NCBI GenBank assembly: GCA_018398815.1
Contig: CM031601.1
Span: 33,409,253 to 33,473,252, forward strand
Reading direction: 5' to 3'
Origin: Conus ventricosus
Lineage: Eukaryota; Mollusca; Gastropoda; Neogastropoda; Conidae
Length of the DNA: 64,000 nucleotides
Position 1 is the stretch's first letter. Each line of letters starts with the position of its first letter. The notes under the pieces were generated by a model, which worked only from the letters and a program-made list of their open reading frames with translations, searched no databases and was not told the DNA's origin. Below are positions 22,316-32,919 of this stretch, piece after piece. Position numbers and translations under genes: made by a program.

Positions 22316-24054
22316 AACGTCACGTCCCGGTGCCCATGAAAAGCTCTCGGTTTATTGGGCATTACTGTAAAGTGACGAATCAACAAGTGAACAAATAAAC
22401 ATACTGTTATTCAAAATAAGCTATTCCATGTTTTAAACCTCAGACATTCCCATCCGAAACAATTACAAACATGTGTCCCGAAGTCCAAGGCCTCCCAACA
22501 CAAACAGAAAACAAACAACATCTCCCCCCCCCCCCCCCCCCCCCGCCTCACCACACACACACACACACACACACAAACAAGCGCGCACGCACTAAAACCT
22601 TGAGCTAAATAGCAGGGCAAAGACAGAGTGGAGGAAAACATGACCTACAGAAACATGTGACGCCAACACGCCTTAAGGCCCACAAACCAATCACAGTTGA
22701 CCATCTGACGTGTCGGCGCTGGGGAAAGCGTTTAGAGTTCTCTTGTCAGCACCGACAGATAACAAGACGTTGCTCTCTGCTGGAAGCTGCCATCTCTCCA
22801 CAACTCGTTAAGCCTGTCGCACATGCTGCGTGCTAAGTGTGAGGTTTTGGAGAGGGAGTATCCGCTCACAAACGAAACGTTCTCTGCTCTTGTAAATTGC
22901 TTTGCCAAGATTGTTAATGATGTTGTGGTTGTTGTTTTGTTGTTTATAATCATATTTTTTCCACTGACACACAAACTGAAAAAAATACAAACACACAAAA
23001 TAACTGGAAGTAAGTACAATGAGTATTGGGGTGACGTGAAGTTCAGATCCTCAGTGTGAAATCCCGCAGGAGACGTAAAGAGCTGCACGGCATTTTGTGG
23101 AAAGCATGAGGGACAGGAACGAGCGAAAGCAGCACACAACTGTAGTTCTGTTGGTCACATCAATGGGTCTGTCCGCCTGGCCACCAGTGGAAGGATTTTA
23201 CTTCGACCAGTTTCACTGAATGAAACAACGGTTCTCCACATTTTGCATACTCCATCTTTGATTGAGAAGTGCGATGGTTAGTTGGTTGTTGTTGTTTTAA
23301 GGAATGCTGGTTAAAGTCGTATCTTGTGAGTTTGACATTTGAAGATGGAAAACCTTCAAAGTCCAGTCTTTCCCTCTTTTCCCTCTTTTTTTTTTTTTTT
23401 GGACAAGTGCCAAATAATGCAAGTTCAAAATGAAATGACAAGTCGTCGACATACGAACTATTTTCCAAGACACGCGCCATTTCTCAGCACCCAATACATC
23501 TAGTACCAGACAATTCTATAGTGCACAATAATGTCCTAACTGGCATCCGACGCCTCAGGTGTAGAGGGCAAGCATCTGCAAAGTCTGGTGAATGGTGCAG
23601 AAGAGAGCAGGATTAGCATCTGTACCTTTTGGTGGCTGGCCCCCACTGAAGGTATCCATCACTTCCTGTCGGTCTGACTCGCTCTGTGTCTGCCTCCTGT
23701 TCACAGCAGGCTGTCCATCACGCTCCGCCACCGGCAGTGTCAGACTATCAAGTCTGAAGCACACACACGATGCATGCCCGCCGGCAAAGGCTGTGTGCAG
23801 GCAGTAGGCCGCCCTCGCTGAGCAACTGACGAAAGACAGCCCGCATACATGCCAACCTGAGAGGGCGGCCCTGCCAAATGAACAGGTCAGTCGGCTGGAG
23901 ATGATCAGTCACCTGCAAGGAAGGAACAGGGTTCTGACAACGGCACACAGAGGAAAAGCGAGGAGATATTAATGCACTCCCTTTACATCTTGGATCTCGC
24001 CCATGAGACTAGTCCACAATGCCGCTTCCTTCATGAAACTCACACTGCACTGAC
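22316..24054. other. No recognised gene; poly-C and (CA)n
   Basis: Poly-C at about 22526-22544 and (CA)n at 22553-22575. A T-run lies at 23387-23400. Several 60-130-codon frames exist on both strands but none shows a domain I recognise. Confidence 0.4.
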
Positions 24055-24061
24055 GCTCGGG

Positions 24062-24185
24062 CAAAGAATATAGTACACTACGGAAAGAAGGACGACTCCG
24101 CTTAAAAAGTGACCCCCGCAGTGGAAGGGATTCCCCGCGACCACTCCTTAGCTGGTGCGCAAGCGGCATCAGCATCACTCAGACA
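24062..24185 (+). repeat. Left terminal inverted repeat
   Basis: Begins CAAAGAATATAGTACACTAC and continues GGAAAGAAGGACGACTCC, then GGAATCCC-like and ACCACTCCTTAGCTGGTGCGC blocks, all mirrored at the right end. A further inverted piece of the tip (GTAGTGTACTATATT) sits just inside at about 24203-24217. Confidence 0.85.
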
Positions 24186-24241
24186 AAGAACACTACCTAC
24201 GGCGTAGTGTACTATATTTGTGACTCAGACTCAAAGGCAAA

Positions 24242-24618
24242 ATGGCTGAACCGGCAAAAGGTGGGAGTGCTTGGTGTGCAGCAATCAACTGCACAAATTC
24301 AAAAAAGAAAGGATGGAAGATGTTCCGCTTTCCTAAAAATGAAGAAAGGTAAGTCCGAGATTTTGTCAAGATAAGCTTATCACACAATAACATTCCCCTC
24401 TATCTCTCTCTCTCGATAAGCTTATCACACAATAACACTGTTCCTCTCTCTCTCTTTCTCTCCTTCACTGTCTATCTCTATTTCTCCCCTTCCTATGTGT
24501 GCGTGTGCCGTCTTTAGTGTGTGCATATGTCTGTCATTCACATGATCTGAGTGTGTGTGTGTGTCACGTATGTCAGTGTGGGTATGTGTGTGTGTGTGTG
24601 CGTATGTGTCAGTTTGTC

Positions 24619-24664
<46 letters not shown>

Positions 24665-24889
24665 GTGTGAGAGAGTGTGTGTGTGAGTGTGTGTGTGTGT
24701 CTGTCTGTCTGTCTGTGTGTGTGTGTGTGCGTGTGTGTCAGTTTGTGTGTGCGTGTGTGTGTGTGTGAGAGAGAGAGTGTGTGTGTGTGTGTGAGTATGT
24801 GTGTGTGTGTGTGAGTGTGTGTGTGTGCGTGTGTGTCAGTTTGTGTGTGCGTGTGTGTGTGAGAGTGTGTGTGTGTGTGTGTGTGTGTG

Positions 24890-24924
<35 letters not shown>

Positions 24925-25523
24925 GTGAGTGAGTGTGTGTGTGTGCGCGTGCGGTATGGATTCTTTAATAGGAATAACAACACTTAATTTTTGTCGCTCA
25001 ATTGTCTTGACAGGTGCCTACGATGGACGCTGAACTGCAAGCGAGATGATCTGCTGAGAGATCGAACACCGGCATACATCAACAGAAACTGCTTCATGTG
25101 TTCCGATCACTTTGAGGATAGCCAGTTCATGAACTATCTAAAAAAGAGAGCTGGTTTGGAATGCTGTGCCTACACTATTTACGGGCATTCCCAACCCCCA
25201 AAACAGCTTGCGATCAAAAGAACTCTGCCAAAAAGAGATGCAGAGCCACCGACAAAAAAAAGAAAGTCATCATCACAAGCTGCCACTGTTTCTGTAGTAG
25301 CAGATGCAAGTGTACCAGTGGTAGTACCTGTGTCAACAGATGCAGCAACTACATCTACAGTAGAAACAGTGGACAATTCAAGCATGCCTCAAAGCCCTTC
25401 AACTTCAAAAGCGGCATCATCGACACAGCTATCAACGACTGACGTCAGCTCCCCACGAAAAAAGAAACTGCATTGTGCGTTGAAAGCATGTCAGCGTCGA
25501 TGTCGCCGCTTGCAAACCTCAAT

Positions 25524-25561
<38 letters not shown>

Positions 25562-25671
25562 ACTGCATGCATGCATGCATGTGTGTGTGTGTGTGTTACT
25601 GTGAGCGCATTCAAAATGAGGTTTACTATGTGTATATTTTGTCTCTTACACATATGTTGATGGATGACTGA
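24242..25671 (+). CDS. THAP-domain protein, two exons (transposase N-terminus), truncated
   Basis: Exon 1 runs 24242-24348 from an ATG in good context (AAAATGG) to a consensus donor (AAAG/GTAAGT). The intron is 24349-25013, rich in (CT) and (GT), and ends in TGTCTTGACAG. Exon 2 starts at 25014 and keeps the frame (Arg codon split AG/G). The joined protein has the THAP zinc ligands C12-x4-C17-x47-C65-x2-H68, the FP pair at 30-31, the conserved W40 and the CSDHF block, followed by AYTIY where AVPTIF is usual. A Lys-rich, then Ser/Thr-rich linker follows, with a basic helix ([11 protein letters not shown]) near 25480-25515. The frame then enters a (GT)n tract at 25525 and stops at 25669-25671. 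The true exon end is probably near 25525. THAP domains bind DNA. The rest of the transposase is missing. Confidence 0.75.
25525..25560. repeat. (GT)n tract at the end of the THAP coding exon
   Basis: About 17 GT repeats directly after CTCAATGA. It could hide a GT donor or mark a deletion junction. ATGCATGCATGCATG and another GT tract follow. Confidence 0.9.
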
Positions 25672-25731
25672 AAAGTTTTTCATGTTGATTGATGAGCCGT
25701 GACAGAGCAGTGAGTCAGGGTTTTCCGCGAA

Positions 25732-25775
25732 AGCAGCGCTATATAAGAGTATTTCATTATTATTATTATTAATTT
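25732..25775 (+). repeat. GCGCTATATAA...(ATT)n tail
   Basis: GCAGCGCTATATAAGAGTAT followed by TTCATTATTATTATTATTAA. This resembles the 3' tails of SINE/LINE-type elements in many invertebrates. No head could be delimited upstream. Confidence 0.5.
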
Positions 25776-25920
25776 CACACACACACACACACACACGCCC
25801 GTACGCCACACTAACGCTCGCACGCACGCACGCCACACACACATACAAATGGAAAAAAAAAACACAGAAAAAGAATCTCAATCCAAGATGTCTGTTTAAT
25901 TATATTATCTGGTTTAATTT

Positions 25921-25922
<2 letters not shown>

Positions 25923-25981
<59 letters not shown>

Positions 25982-26098
25982 GTATTATGTTATCGTTATC
26001 AGTTGCATACACTGATAATAACATCGGAAGGATATAGACCTATAGGCCTACATAGTTTACTCTCGTGTCTTTTTTTCAAATTCTCTCTCTCTCTCAGC

Positions 26099-26175
<77 letters not shown>
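25923..26175. repeat. Inverted pair of (GA)n and (CT)n tracts
   Basis: (GA)n at 25923-25979 and (CT)n at 26082-26175, separated by about 100 bp and complementary. The pair could form a hairpin inside the transposon interior. Confidence 0.9.
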
Positions 26176-26177
<2 letters not shown>

Positions 26178-26299
26178 GTGTGTGTGTTTATGCATGTGTG
26201 CATACGTACACATGTTTTTGCATACATACATGTGCAAGTAATGCACAAAATAGACAGTACATCACAAACACTATACGGTGTCAGTCACTCTTCCTTCCT

Positions 26300-26441
26300 A
26301 TTCTGCCTTGTGCTGCCGCGCGCACCGGCTAAGGAGTGGTCATGGGGATTCCCCTTCCACACAGCGAGCCAGCGGAACCAATTTTATTAGTAGACGCGAA
26401 GAAGGAGTCGTCTTTCTTTCCGTAGTGTACTATATTCTTTG
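26300..26441 (-). repeat. Right terminal inverted repeat
   Basis: Reverse complement of the left end. GCGCACCGGCTAAGGAGTGG, GGGGATTCC and GGAGTCGTCTTTCTTTCCGT lead into GTAGTGTACTATATTCTTTG. It is about 20-25 bp longer than the left repeat because of an inserted AATTTTATTAGTAG stretch. Confidence 0.85.
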
Positions 26442-26448
26442 GCTCGGG

Positions 26449-27302
26449 TCAACAACCCGAAGACTTGTCGCCCAATGTACAGAGAGCCTAAAGTGCCCAA
26501 GTGATGTTTTCTGTCTGCATTCCATAGGAAGCAATCCTCAGAATCCCATTCATTCCCTGATATTGTCAGAGCACAGTCCTAAACTTGGGACACGTGGTAA
26601 ACAAGCCAGAACAAATGAGCACAGATCTAAAAATCCATCACAAAAACAAGGATTGTCAGCAACCTCAAGATAGTTTAAAACTTATTTTTCTCTGTCTAGT
26701 GTTACTTTCATGCTGCCCATTTCTGCTTTCTCGTAATAGACACCCAGGATATTTTTGTCGCAGCTGTGCACTGAACTTTCAATGGCAGGTTGATGTTAGG
26801 ACACTCACTGTAGGTGGCCCTGTGATCATGATGCTGATATGTCAGCTTGGTGAACGATTGTCGCCACAGACGTCTGTACGAAACGTAAATAGAAGAGGAG
26901 AGGAGTGTGACTAAGATTTAAATTCTCTTCATGAATCTTAACATAGCCGGAGTGGTTGACCTGGCCGGTAGGGAAGCCTTCATGGGTGCTTTGTATGAAG
27001 CTGCTTGCTATGCTACACCTTTTCTTCATTTCAGCATGTCTTCTTTATCACCTCTTTCTTTCCCCCTTCCGTTTGTTGCTCTTTTTCTTTTTCTACGTCC
27101 TTTCTTTCTTGTTGTTTCTGTTCTGTCATTAGTTTTTTTTGGTTTTCTTTCATTCATTCCTTTTTTTCTCTCTTTCTTCTCGGTCTGATAACCAGGAGAT
27201 CGGGCAGTGAGTACTGGATAAAATAACTTGATTAGCTTCTTTTTATCGTCGACTCCGTTGTCCTCCTTCTCCCTCTCCTCCTTCTCTCGCACACTGTCTC
27301 TC
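26449..27302. other. No recognised gene; pyrimidine-rich right half
   Basis: Several frames of 60-130 codons but no domain recognised. 27040-27180 is T/C-rich, leading into (CT)n at 27303. Confidence 0.4.
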
Positions 27303-27305
27303 TCA

Positions 27306-27360
<55 letters not shown>
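27303..27360. repeat. (CT)n tract at the LINE 5' breakpoint
   Basis: CT repeats ending at TCAAAGAGGAC, where LINE sequence begins. The upstream M-start frame simply reads through this tract. Confidence 0.95.
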
Positions 27361-27363
<3 letters not shown>

Positions 27364-30025
27364 GAGGACACGACGATGTTATAGAAAAAAATGTCTGGAG
27401 TGATGAATGTGCTTCTTCGTTTTGTGATTCCCTATGTGCTGAAAAAGCGTGTGAAAAATTTGATATTGCCACAAGTTTAATAGACACTGATGTAAATCTA
27501 GCTCTTAATACGTTTAACGAATGTATATTGGGATGTGCAGAATGTATGAAAAAATGTATCCATGGTCATGATAGAATTTCAAAGAACTGGTTTGACCATG
27601 AATGTTCTTTTAATAAAAGAAAGACTAGGAGATTATTGCGAATAAGTCGCCGCTCGTTGAGGGACGCTGACAGAACTGCATACGTTATAGCCAGACGTGA
27701 ATATAAACATTTACTAAAGAGAAAAGAGAAAGAATATAAGAAGTTATTAATAGATGAATTAGTAACATCAATAAAGTCTCAGAAGAATTTCTGGACTGTA
27801 ATTCGCAAAATATCGCAGAAAAGAACTCAGCCTAGAAACAACATTTCAGCTGAGATGTGGTTTCAACATTTTCAAGCCTTGTTAGAGTTAAATACTGAGA
27901 ATGAGCCAAACCAAGAGGGGTTAGAGGGGTTTGAAGATGAGTCTGATAGCTATATGAACCGTCCCATTAGTGAAGAAGAAGTATTATTAGCTATTAAAAA
28001 ACTGAAAAACCGTAAAGCAGCAGGCCCCGATGGCATTATTGGTGAACTGTTCAAATACTCTTCTGCCCAAGTTGTGCAATTTTGTGTGAAATTGTTTAAC
28101 AAATTGTTTGATAATGGTACGTTTCCAAATAACTGGACAGAATCAATAATTTTGCCCATATTTAAAAAGGGTGATGCTAATAATCCAAATAATTATAGGG
28201 CATCTCCCTAAGCAATATAAGTAGCAAACTGTACGGAATGATAGTAAATAATAGGCTGCAAGAATGGATAGAGGATAAAAACATCACTGGTGATCACCAA
28301 GCTGGTTTCAAAAAAGGTTATTCGACTGTTGATCACATGTTTACTTTAATGGCTATCGTTCAGAAACAGTTTTCCTATAATCGAAAATTGTACGTTGCTT
28401 TTATAGACTTTGAAAAAGCGTTTGATTCCATAAATAGAAATCTTCTTTGGCCAGTCATGATTAAAAACGGTATTAGGGGTAAACTCTACAGATGTATCAG
28501 GAGCATGTATGATGTAGTTAGAGCTAGAGTACGTTGTGGCGCTAAACTGACAGATTTTATTAACTGTACAGTTGGGGTTAGGCAGGGTGATGCTTGCAGT
28601 CCTGTTCTATTTTCGCTCTTTATTAATGAATTAGCCATTGAAGTGATCAACAATGGAAGACATGGGGCTTTGCTGACACTGGATGCTTTTGAATTGTTTA
28701 TACTTTTATTAGCAGATGATGTGGTTTTGATATCGGAGACTGTTATTGGCTTACAGACTCAACTGAATAGTTTACAACGCGCAGCTGCTTCTCTCCAACT
28801 AAGGGTTAATTTGTCCAAAAGTAACATCATTGTATTTCGTAAGGGTGGTTATCTAAGTGCACGAGAAAGATGGTTCTATGATGATGACGCAATGCCTGTT
28901 GTGAATGCTTATAAGTATTTGGGTATATTTTTCTCTACACGTCTAAGTTTTTTTTGGTGCGTGCAAGGATCTTGCTAGCAGAGCCAAAAATGCTTTACTC
29001 TGTATTATGAGGAAATTATATGTTCTCAATAATACGTCTTTTAATGTATTTCTCAAGTTGTTTGATAGTCAGGTTCAACCAATTGTTCAGTATGGGTCTG
29101 AATTATGGGGGTTAGATGGCGCTGCTGTATACTGTGAGTCTGTGCACCTGTTCGCATTAAAAAGGTTCTTGGGTGTGGACAGGCGCACGCCTAACGACTT
29201 GATTTATGGTGATACGAATAGATTCCCCATGTACATAGTCTCAGCAGTAAAATGCATTCGTTATTGGCTGAATTTACTTCATATGGAGGACCACAGATTA
29301 CCACGCAAAGCTTATAACATGTTATATGGTCTTGATGCTAGAGGAAAAAACAATTGGGTTAGTAAAGTTCGTACTTGTCTTTTTGAATATGGTTTTGGTT
29401 TCGTGTGGTTAAATCAAGGTGTTGGAAATGTTAAGCAGTTTTTACATTGTTTTCGTCAACGATTGATTGACTGCACTTGGCAAAAATGGTCAGACCATGT
29501 GCAGCATAGTGAGAGGTTTGATTTCTATAGAAATGTTTGCAGCTTTCATGATCTGAAACCTTATCTAACCTTAGAAATGGACAGGCACTTGAAATATATC
29601 ATGACCAAATTTAGGTTTGGAATATCAGAATTGGCAGTTCACAAGTTTAGATACAAAACCGTTGTTGATGACAATGTCTTGTTGTGTCCGCTTTGTAAAG
29701 AGTCTCCAGAAAATGAAATCCATTTTGTTCTTTGCTGTCCAGCCCTAAAGAACATTAGAACCGAATGTATTCAGCGAAAATTTTACAGACAGCCTTCTCT
29801 ATCTAAATTGTCTATACTTATGTCGTCAACCTCACCAGAAGTTGTTCGAAATTTCTCATTGTTTTTGTATAAGGCATTTAGATTTAGAGAAACAGTTTAC
29901 TTCTTGATGTACTAAAATGATTTGTGTTTGGAATGTTTGACAATCATGAGCATTTATCTCAGTTCATATATTATGCTCACTCACCCCTTCATAAAGGGCT
30001 AAGGCCTATATGAATAAATCATCCG

Positions 30026-30028
<3 letters not shown>
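27361..30028 (+). mobile_element. 5'-truncated LINE (non-LTR retrotransposon)
   Basis: About 2.67 kb with a single reverse transcriptase gene and a 3' UTR ending GAATAAATCATCCGAA, directly followed by (TC)n. No endonuclease domain precedes the reverse transcriptase, so the copy is 5'-truncated. A second 3' fragment of the same family lies at 3.41-3.77 kb and also ends at (TC)n. No target-site duplication can be defined because both flanks are CT repeats, which fits insertion into a CT microsatellite. The clade is not determined from the motifs alone. Confidence 0.9.
27372..29915 (+). pseudogene. LINE reverse transcriptase ORF with two frameshifts
   Basis: RNA-templated DNA synthesis for target-primed reverse transcription. 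In order: a linker with WFDHEC and basic helices (27560-27830), KAAGPDGI (28012-28036), LPIFKKGD (28155-28178), FIDFEKAFDSIN (motif A, about 28400-28435), VRQGDACSPVLFSLFINEL (motif B, about 28575-28630), LLADDVVLIS (motif C, normally FADD, about 28705-28735), YKYLGIF (28910-28930), and a C-terminal CPLCKE...HFVLCCP zinc-knuckle-like motif (29686-29745). The frame breaks near 28199 (NYRGISL became NYRASP and a stop) and at the T8 run near 28950. Otherwise there are no stops, so it is recently inactivated or the breaks are sequencing errors. It ends at TAA 29913-29915. Confidence 0.88.

Positions 30029-30088
<60 letters not shown>
30029..30088. repeat. (CT)n tract at the LINE 3' end
   Basis: About 29 CT repeats beginning at the last LINE base. 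Confidence 0.96.
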
Positions 30089-30091
<3 letters not shown>

Positions 30092-30198
30092 AACAGCCAC
30101 ACTCAGTTCGTCTTGTTGTCGCCCCAGCACAGCAGTCCTAAGACAGCAAGCTACGAAGTCGCTATGAGACAACCACCCACCAGACTGGACACAACACC

Positions 30199-30470
30199 GC
30201 CCTTCACAGTTAGTCCACATGTGGAAGGCCACGCTCTGTGGCCACTGATACTGCCCTTCACAGTTAGTCCACATGTGGAAGGCCACGCTCTGTGGCCACT
30301 GATACTGCCCTTCACAGTTAGTCCACATGTGGAAGGCCACGATCTGTGGCCACTGATACTGCCCTTCACAGGTAGTCCACATGTGGAAGGCCACGCTCTG
30401 TGGCCACTGATACTGCCCTTCACAGGTAGTCTACACTGCCGGCCACTCCCCACCTCTCTCACTACGGCAG
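30199..30470. repeat. 54-bp minisatellite, about 4.5 copies, palindrome-rich
   Basis: GCCCTTCACAG starts at 30199, 30253 and so on with a 54-bp period. Each unit holds the perfect palindrome CCACATGTGG and the hairpin GGCCAC-GCTCT-GTGGCC. The last unit decays after GGTAGTCTACACTG. Confidence 0.93.
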
Positions 30471-31269
30471 GTCCTTCAGGTCTGACGTCCACGATCCTGA
30501 TATAGCTCTTCGGGATGACCAGCAGCAGCAGGGCAGTGAGGACGGAGGCTTATTCCACGCTACACTACACCACCAGAATGACAGCACACTAAGGCGGGGC
30601 AGCGAAAATGGCACTTTTGATGTTTGACCCTGGCGTGACCGGCAATCTCCACATGTGACTGCCAGCTCGTTGCTGTACCAGACCGTTGTTTAGCCTGACA
30701 GTTGGATTCAACTGAAATGTGGCTCTGTTTGTTAGCTATCTCTATTCCAGCAGTATGTCATGGCTACGTGGAACTAGAAAGCATTTCATGCGACAGTCAC
30801 TGGACAAACCAATAATCGCCCAGTGTGTCATGGATGCGTTGGCACGGTACAGATTTCATGGCTTTCGAGGCTCCACTGACGTCTTCATGGCAGTAATAAA
30901 CAGCGTTGGTCTGGCGCAATTCTCGTTGAAAACTTCACATTGCGCTTTCATACACCATTCCTACCTTCATTCATTCAAATGTTACAACGATTTACAATAC
31001 AACTTATTGAGAATACACGTGAGCGAAGAAGACTGCCTGAAATGCATGGCTGAAAATATACAGGTAGGGTGGGCACACTTGGTAAAGTGCGAGGCAGTGA
31101 GCTCCAACATTTGGAGTTGCAAGGTACAGGAACGCTCACCAAACCATTTTAGATTCTGCTTTGGGATCTTCATGACCATCTCTGATCTGACTGCAGCGAC
31201 AGTGAGTCCGTAGTGAGTGGCATGCGGAGAGTGTGGAGACCAGGTTTTGAAACAAACCCTTCAGTCGAT
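30471..31269. other. No recognised gene
   Basis: A 164-codon frame (30719-31213) has no ATG at its first codon and no recognisable domain. It shows normal-looking composition, but I cannot support it as a gene. Confidence 0.35.
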
Positions 31270-31535
31270 GGACCGTGGTTCCTCAAGGAAAACATTCTTC
31301 TCCGAGAAATCGAGTTGAACTAACCGAAGTCGCCATCGTTCATGCAAGATGCCACCGCAGGTAAAAAGCCATCAGACATGAGCGTGTGTAGGGTAACGTT
31401 AATACACACATGCAATACCAAATAATACAGACAGAAAAGGTTGAAGAGAGAGCTGAGGGAGGAGACTTGGTACATTCTTGACCATTACCTTCACCCGACC
31501 TTTGATTTACAGGCTGTGGACTGTCAGGCCTGTCC

Positions 31536-31634
31536 TACCCCCCCCCCCCCCCCCATCTCCACACCAGCCCCCTCCCCCCCCCCAAAAAAAAAAAAAATCT
31601 TCCCCAACACCTCTCTCAACACACACACACAACA

Positions 31635-31682
<48 letters not shown>
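31536..31682. repeat. Poly-C, poly-A and (CA)n tracts (copy A)
   Basis: C runs near 31540-31553 and 31573-31582, an A run to 31597, then (CA)n from 31637 to 31681. The same order is found in copy B at 42990-43160. Confidence 0.95.
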
Positions 31683-31683
<1 letters not shown>

Positions 31684-31968
31684 GTAGACTAGAGTCGAGC
31701 CTAACTGACAGCAGCGTACAGCTCTGTGGGAGTGGTGCCCACAGAGGGAGGGAGACTGACGATGGTGCTCCCTGTCCACCTCCCCATGTCAAGGACTGTG
31801 GACAGAGGGGCGGCCAGCGGACAGCCGGGCATAAAGCACACTGCAGCCACCACTGACCCTTGACCCTCTGACCTCAGCCCGTCCTCTGCCCTTCACTCCC
31901 AGTGAACATGGGGCTGGTCCTCCGCTCCGCCTACATCACTCTGGTAGGTATTGAAATACACATACACA

Positions 31969-31972
<4 letters not shown>

Positions 31973-32011
<39 letters not shown>

Positions 32012-32140
32012 TGAGAGAGGTGAGAGAGAGAGAGACAGAGAGAGACAGACAGACATACACACAGAGACAGATAGATAGACAAACAGACACACAACACAGA
32101 CAGACAGATAGACAGGCAGACAGAAAGACAGATAGACACA
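31973..32140. repeat. (GA)n and (GACA/GATA) imperfect microsatellite (copy A)
   Basis: GA repeats to 32004, a G-run, then GAGACAGA and ACAGATAGA variants. The counterpart is at 43451-43610. Confidence 0.9.
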
Positions 32141-32919
32141 CATACAAGTAATGTTATGTTCGCAAAAGGTAGATATTTTCCCCCTTCTTTCTGAGCCGTT
32201 TCATCTTCCGTTCATTCCTGCTGCCATGCCAGCCACACCCAGCACGTGCTGTAGCACCTCCGGCATCCACGGAAAAGCAGTCGACATCAAGTGGTCGTGA
32301 AGCATCCCAGTCCCCTCTGTGGCGTGTTTCTGATCCAACACACGCAGGACACATCTTCTAAGCCGCTTGGCGACAGTCATCATTGCTTCACTGAAGGTTC
32401 TTTTCCAGAGAGCATCACCTCGTCCATCCCACGGTGCTCATGAACTTGCCAACAGCGACCACTTGCACACGAACTCTTCAGCGGCATGGACGTGGGGTGG
32501 ACAACAGTGCAGGCCTTTCCACGACAGCAGGACATAACGGTCCACACAGCTTTAGCCTTTCTTTCTTGCTTTCTTTTTTCTCTCCTCTAATTAACGAATG
32601 ATCAACGGGGGGGGGAAGAATAACCAAGATGATGCTATTGAGTTCCATTCTGGTCTGAAACTGCATAGCTACGCTTCATTTACGCTACCCCAAGTTCCTT
32701 TATATCATGGCGTCTAGCAGGCCAGAGAGATACAGCCACGTGCAGTGTTGGCTTCAGCATCTATCTGTCTACAATCCACTTCACCTTCGATGCAAACAAG
32801 ATCACCAATGTCTGTGTGGACTAGGGTCACAGGAATGTTGCTGTGCTAATGTACCGCCTTCGTGCGTGTTCCGCCACGCCTCACACACAGCAACATTCCT
32901 CTCCTTGTCAGATATACTA
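32141..32919. other. No recognised gene
   Basis: Unique to the duplicated segment. Short frames only, none conserved between the two copies. Confidence 0.4.

Larger units (their letters stand above)
24062..26441 (+). mobile_element. P-element-like DNA transposon with THAP gene, internally deleted
   Basis: Both ends carry the same inverted sequence: CAAAGAATATAGTACACTAC at the left (24062) and its complement ending in CTTTG at the right (26441). Homology continues inward for about 120-140 bp with one indel. The element is flanked by a perfect 7-bp direct repeat GCTCGGG (24055-24061 and 26442-26448), read as target-site duplication. It encodes a spliced THAP domain, the N-terminal DNA-binding domain of P-element/THAP9 transposases, and starts with CA and ends with TG as P elements do. 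The RNase H-like catalytic domain is not found and the interior is filled by microsatellites, so the copy is non-autonomous. P elements usually make 8-bp duplications, so 7 bp is slightly off. Another THAP-bearing superfamily is possible. Confidence 0.75.

Noticed and set aside
24187..24241. Promoter or TATA box upstream of the THAP ATG
   Set aside because: GTACTATATTTG is part of the internal copy of the transposon tip. A TATA function cannot be separated from that.
26449..26914. Possible host gene exons right of the transposon (frames with CRSCALNF)
   Set aside because: No recognised domain and no consistent donor/acceptor set.
30719..31213. 164-codon frame considered as a small host gene
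   Set aside because: No ATG at the first codon, no domain, no splice or promoter evidence. Left as unassigned sequence.
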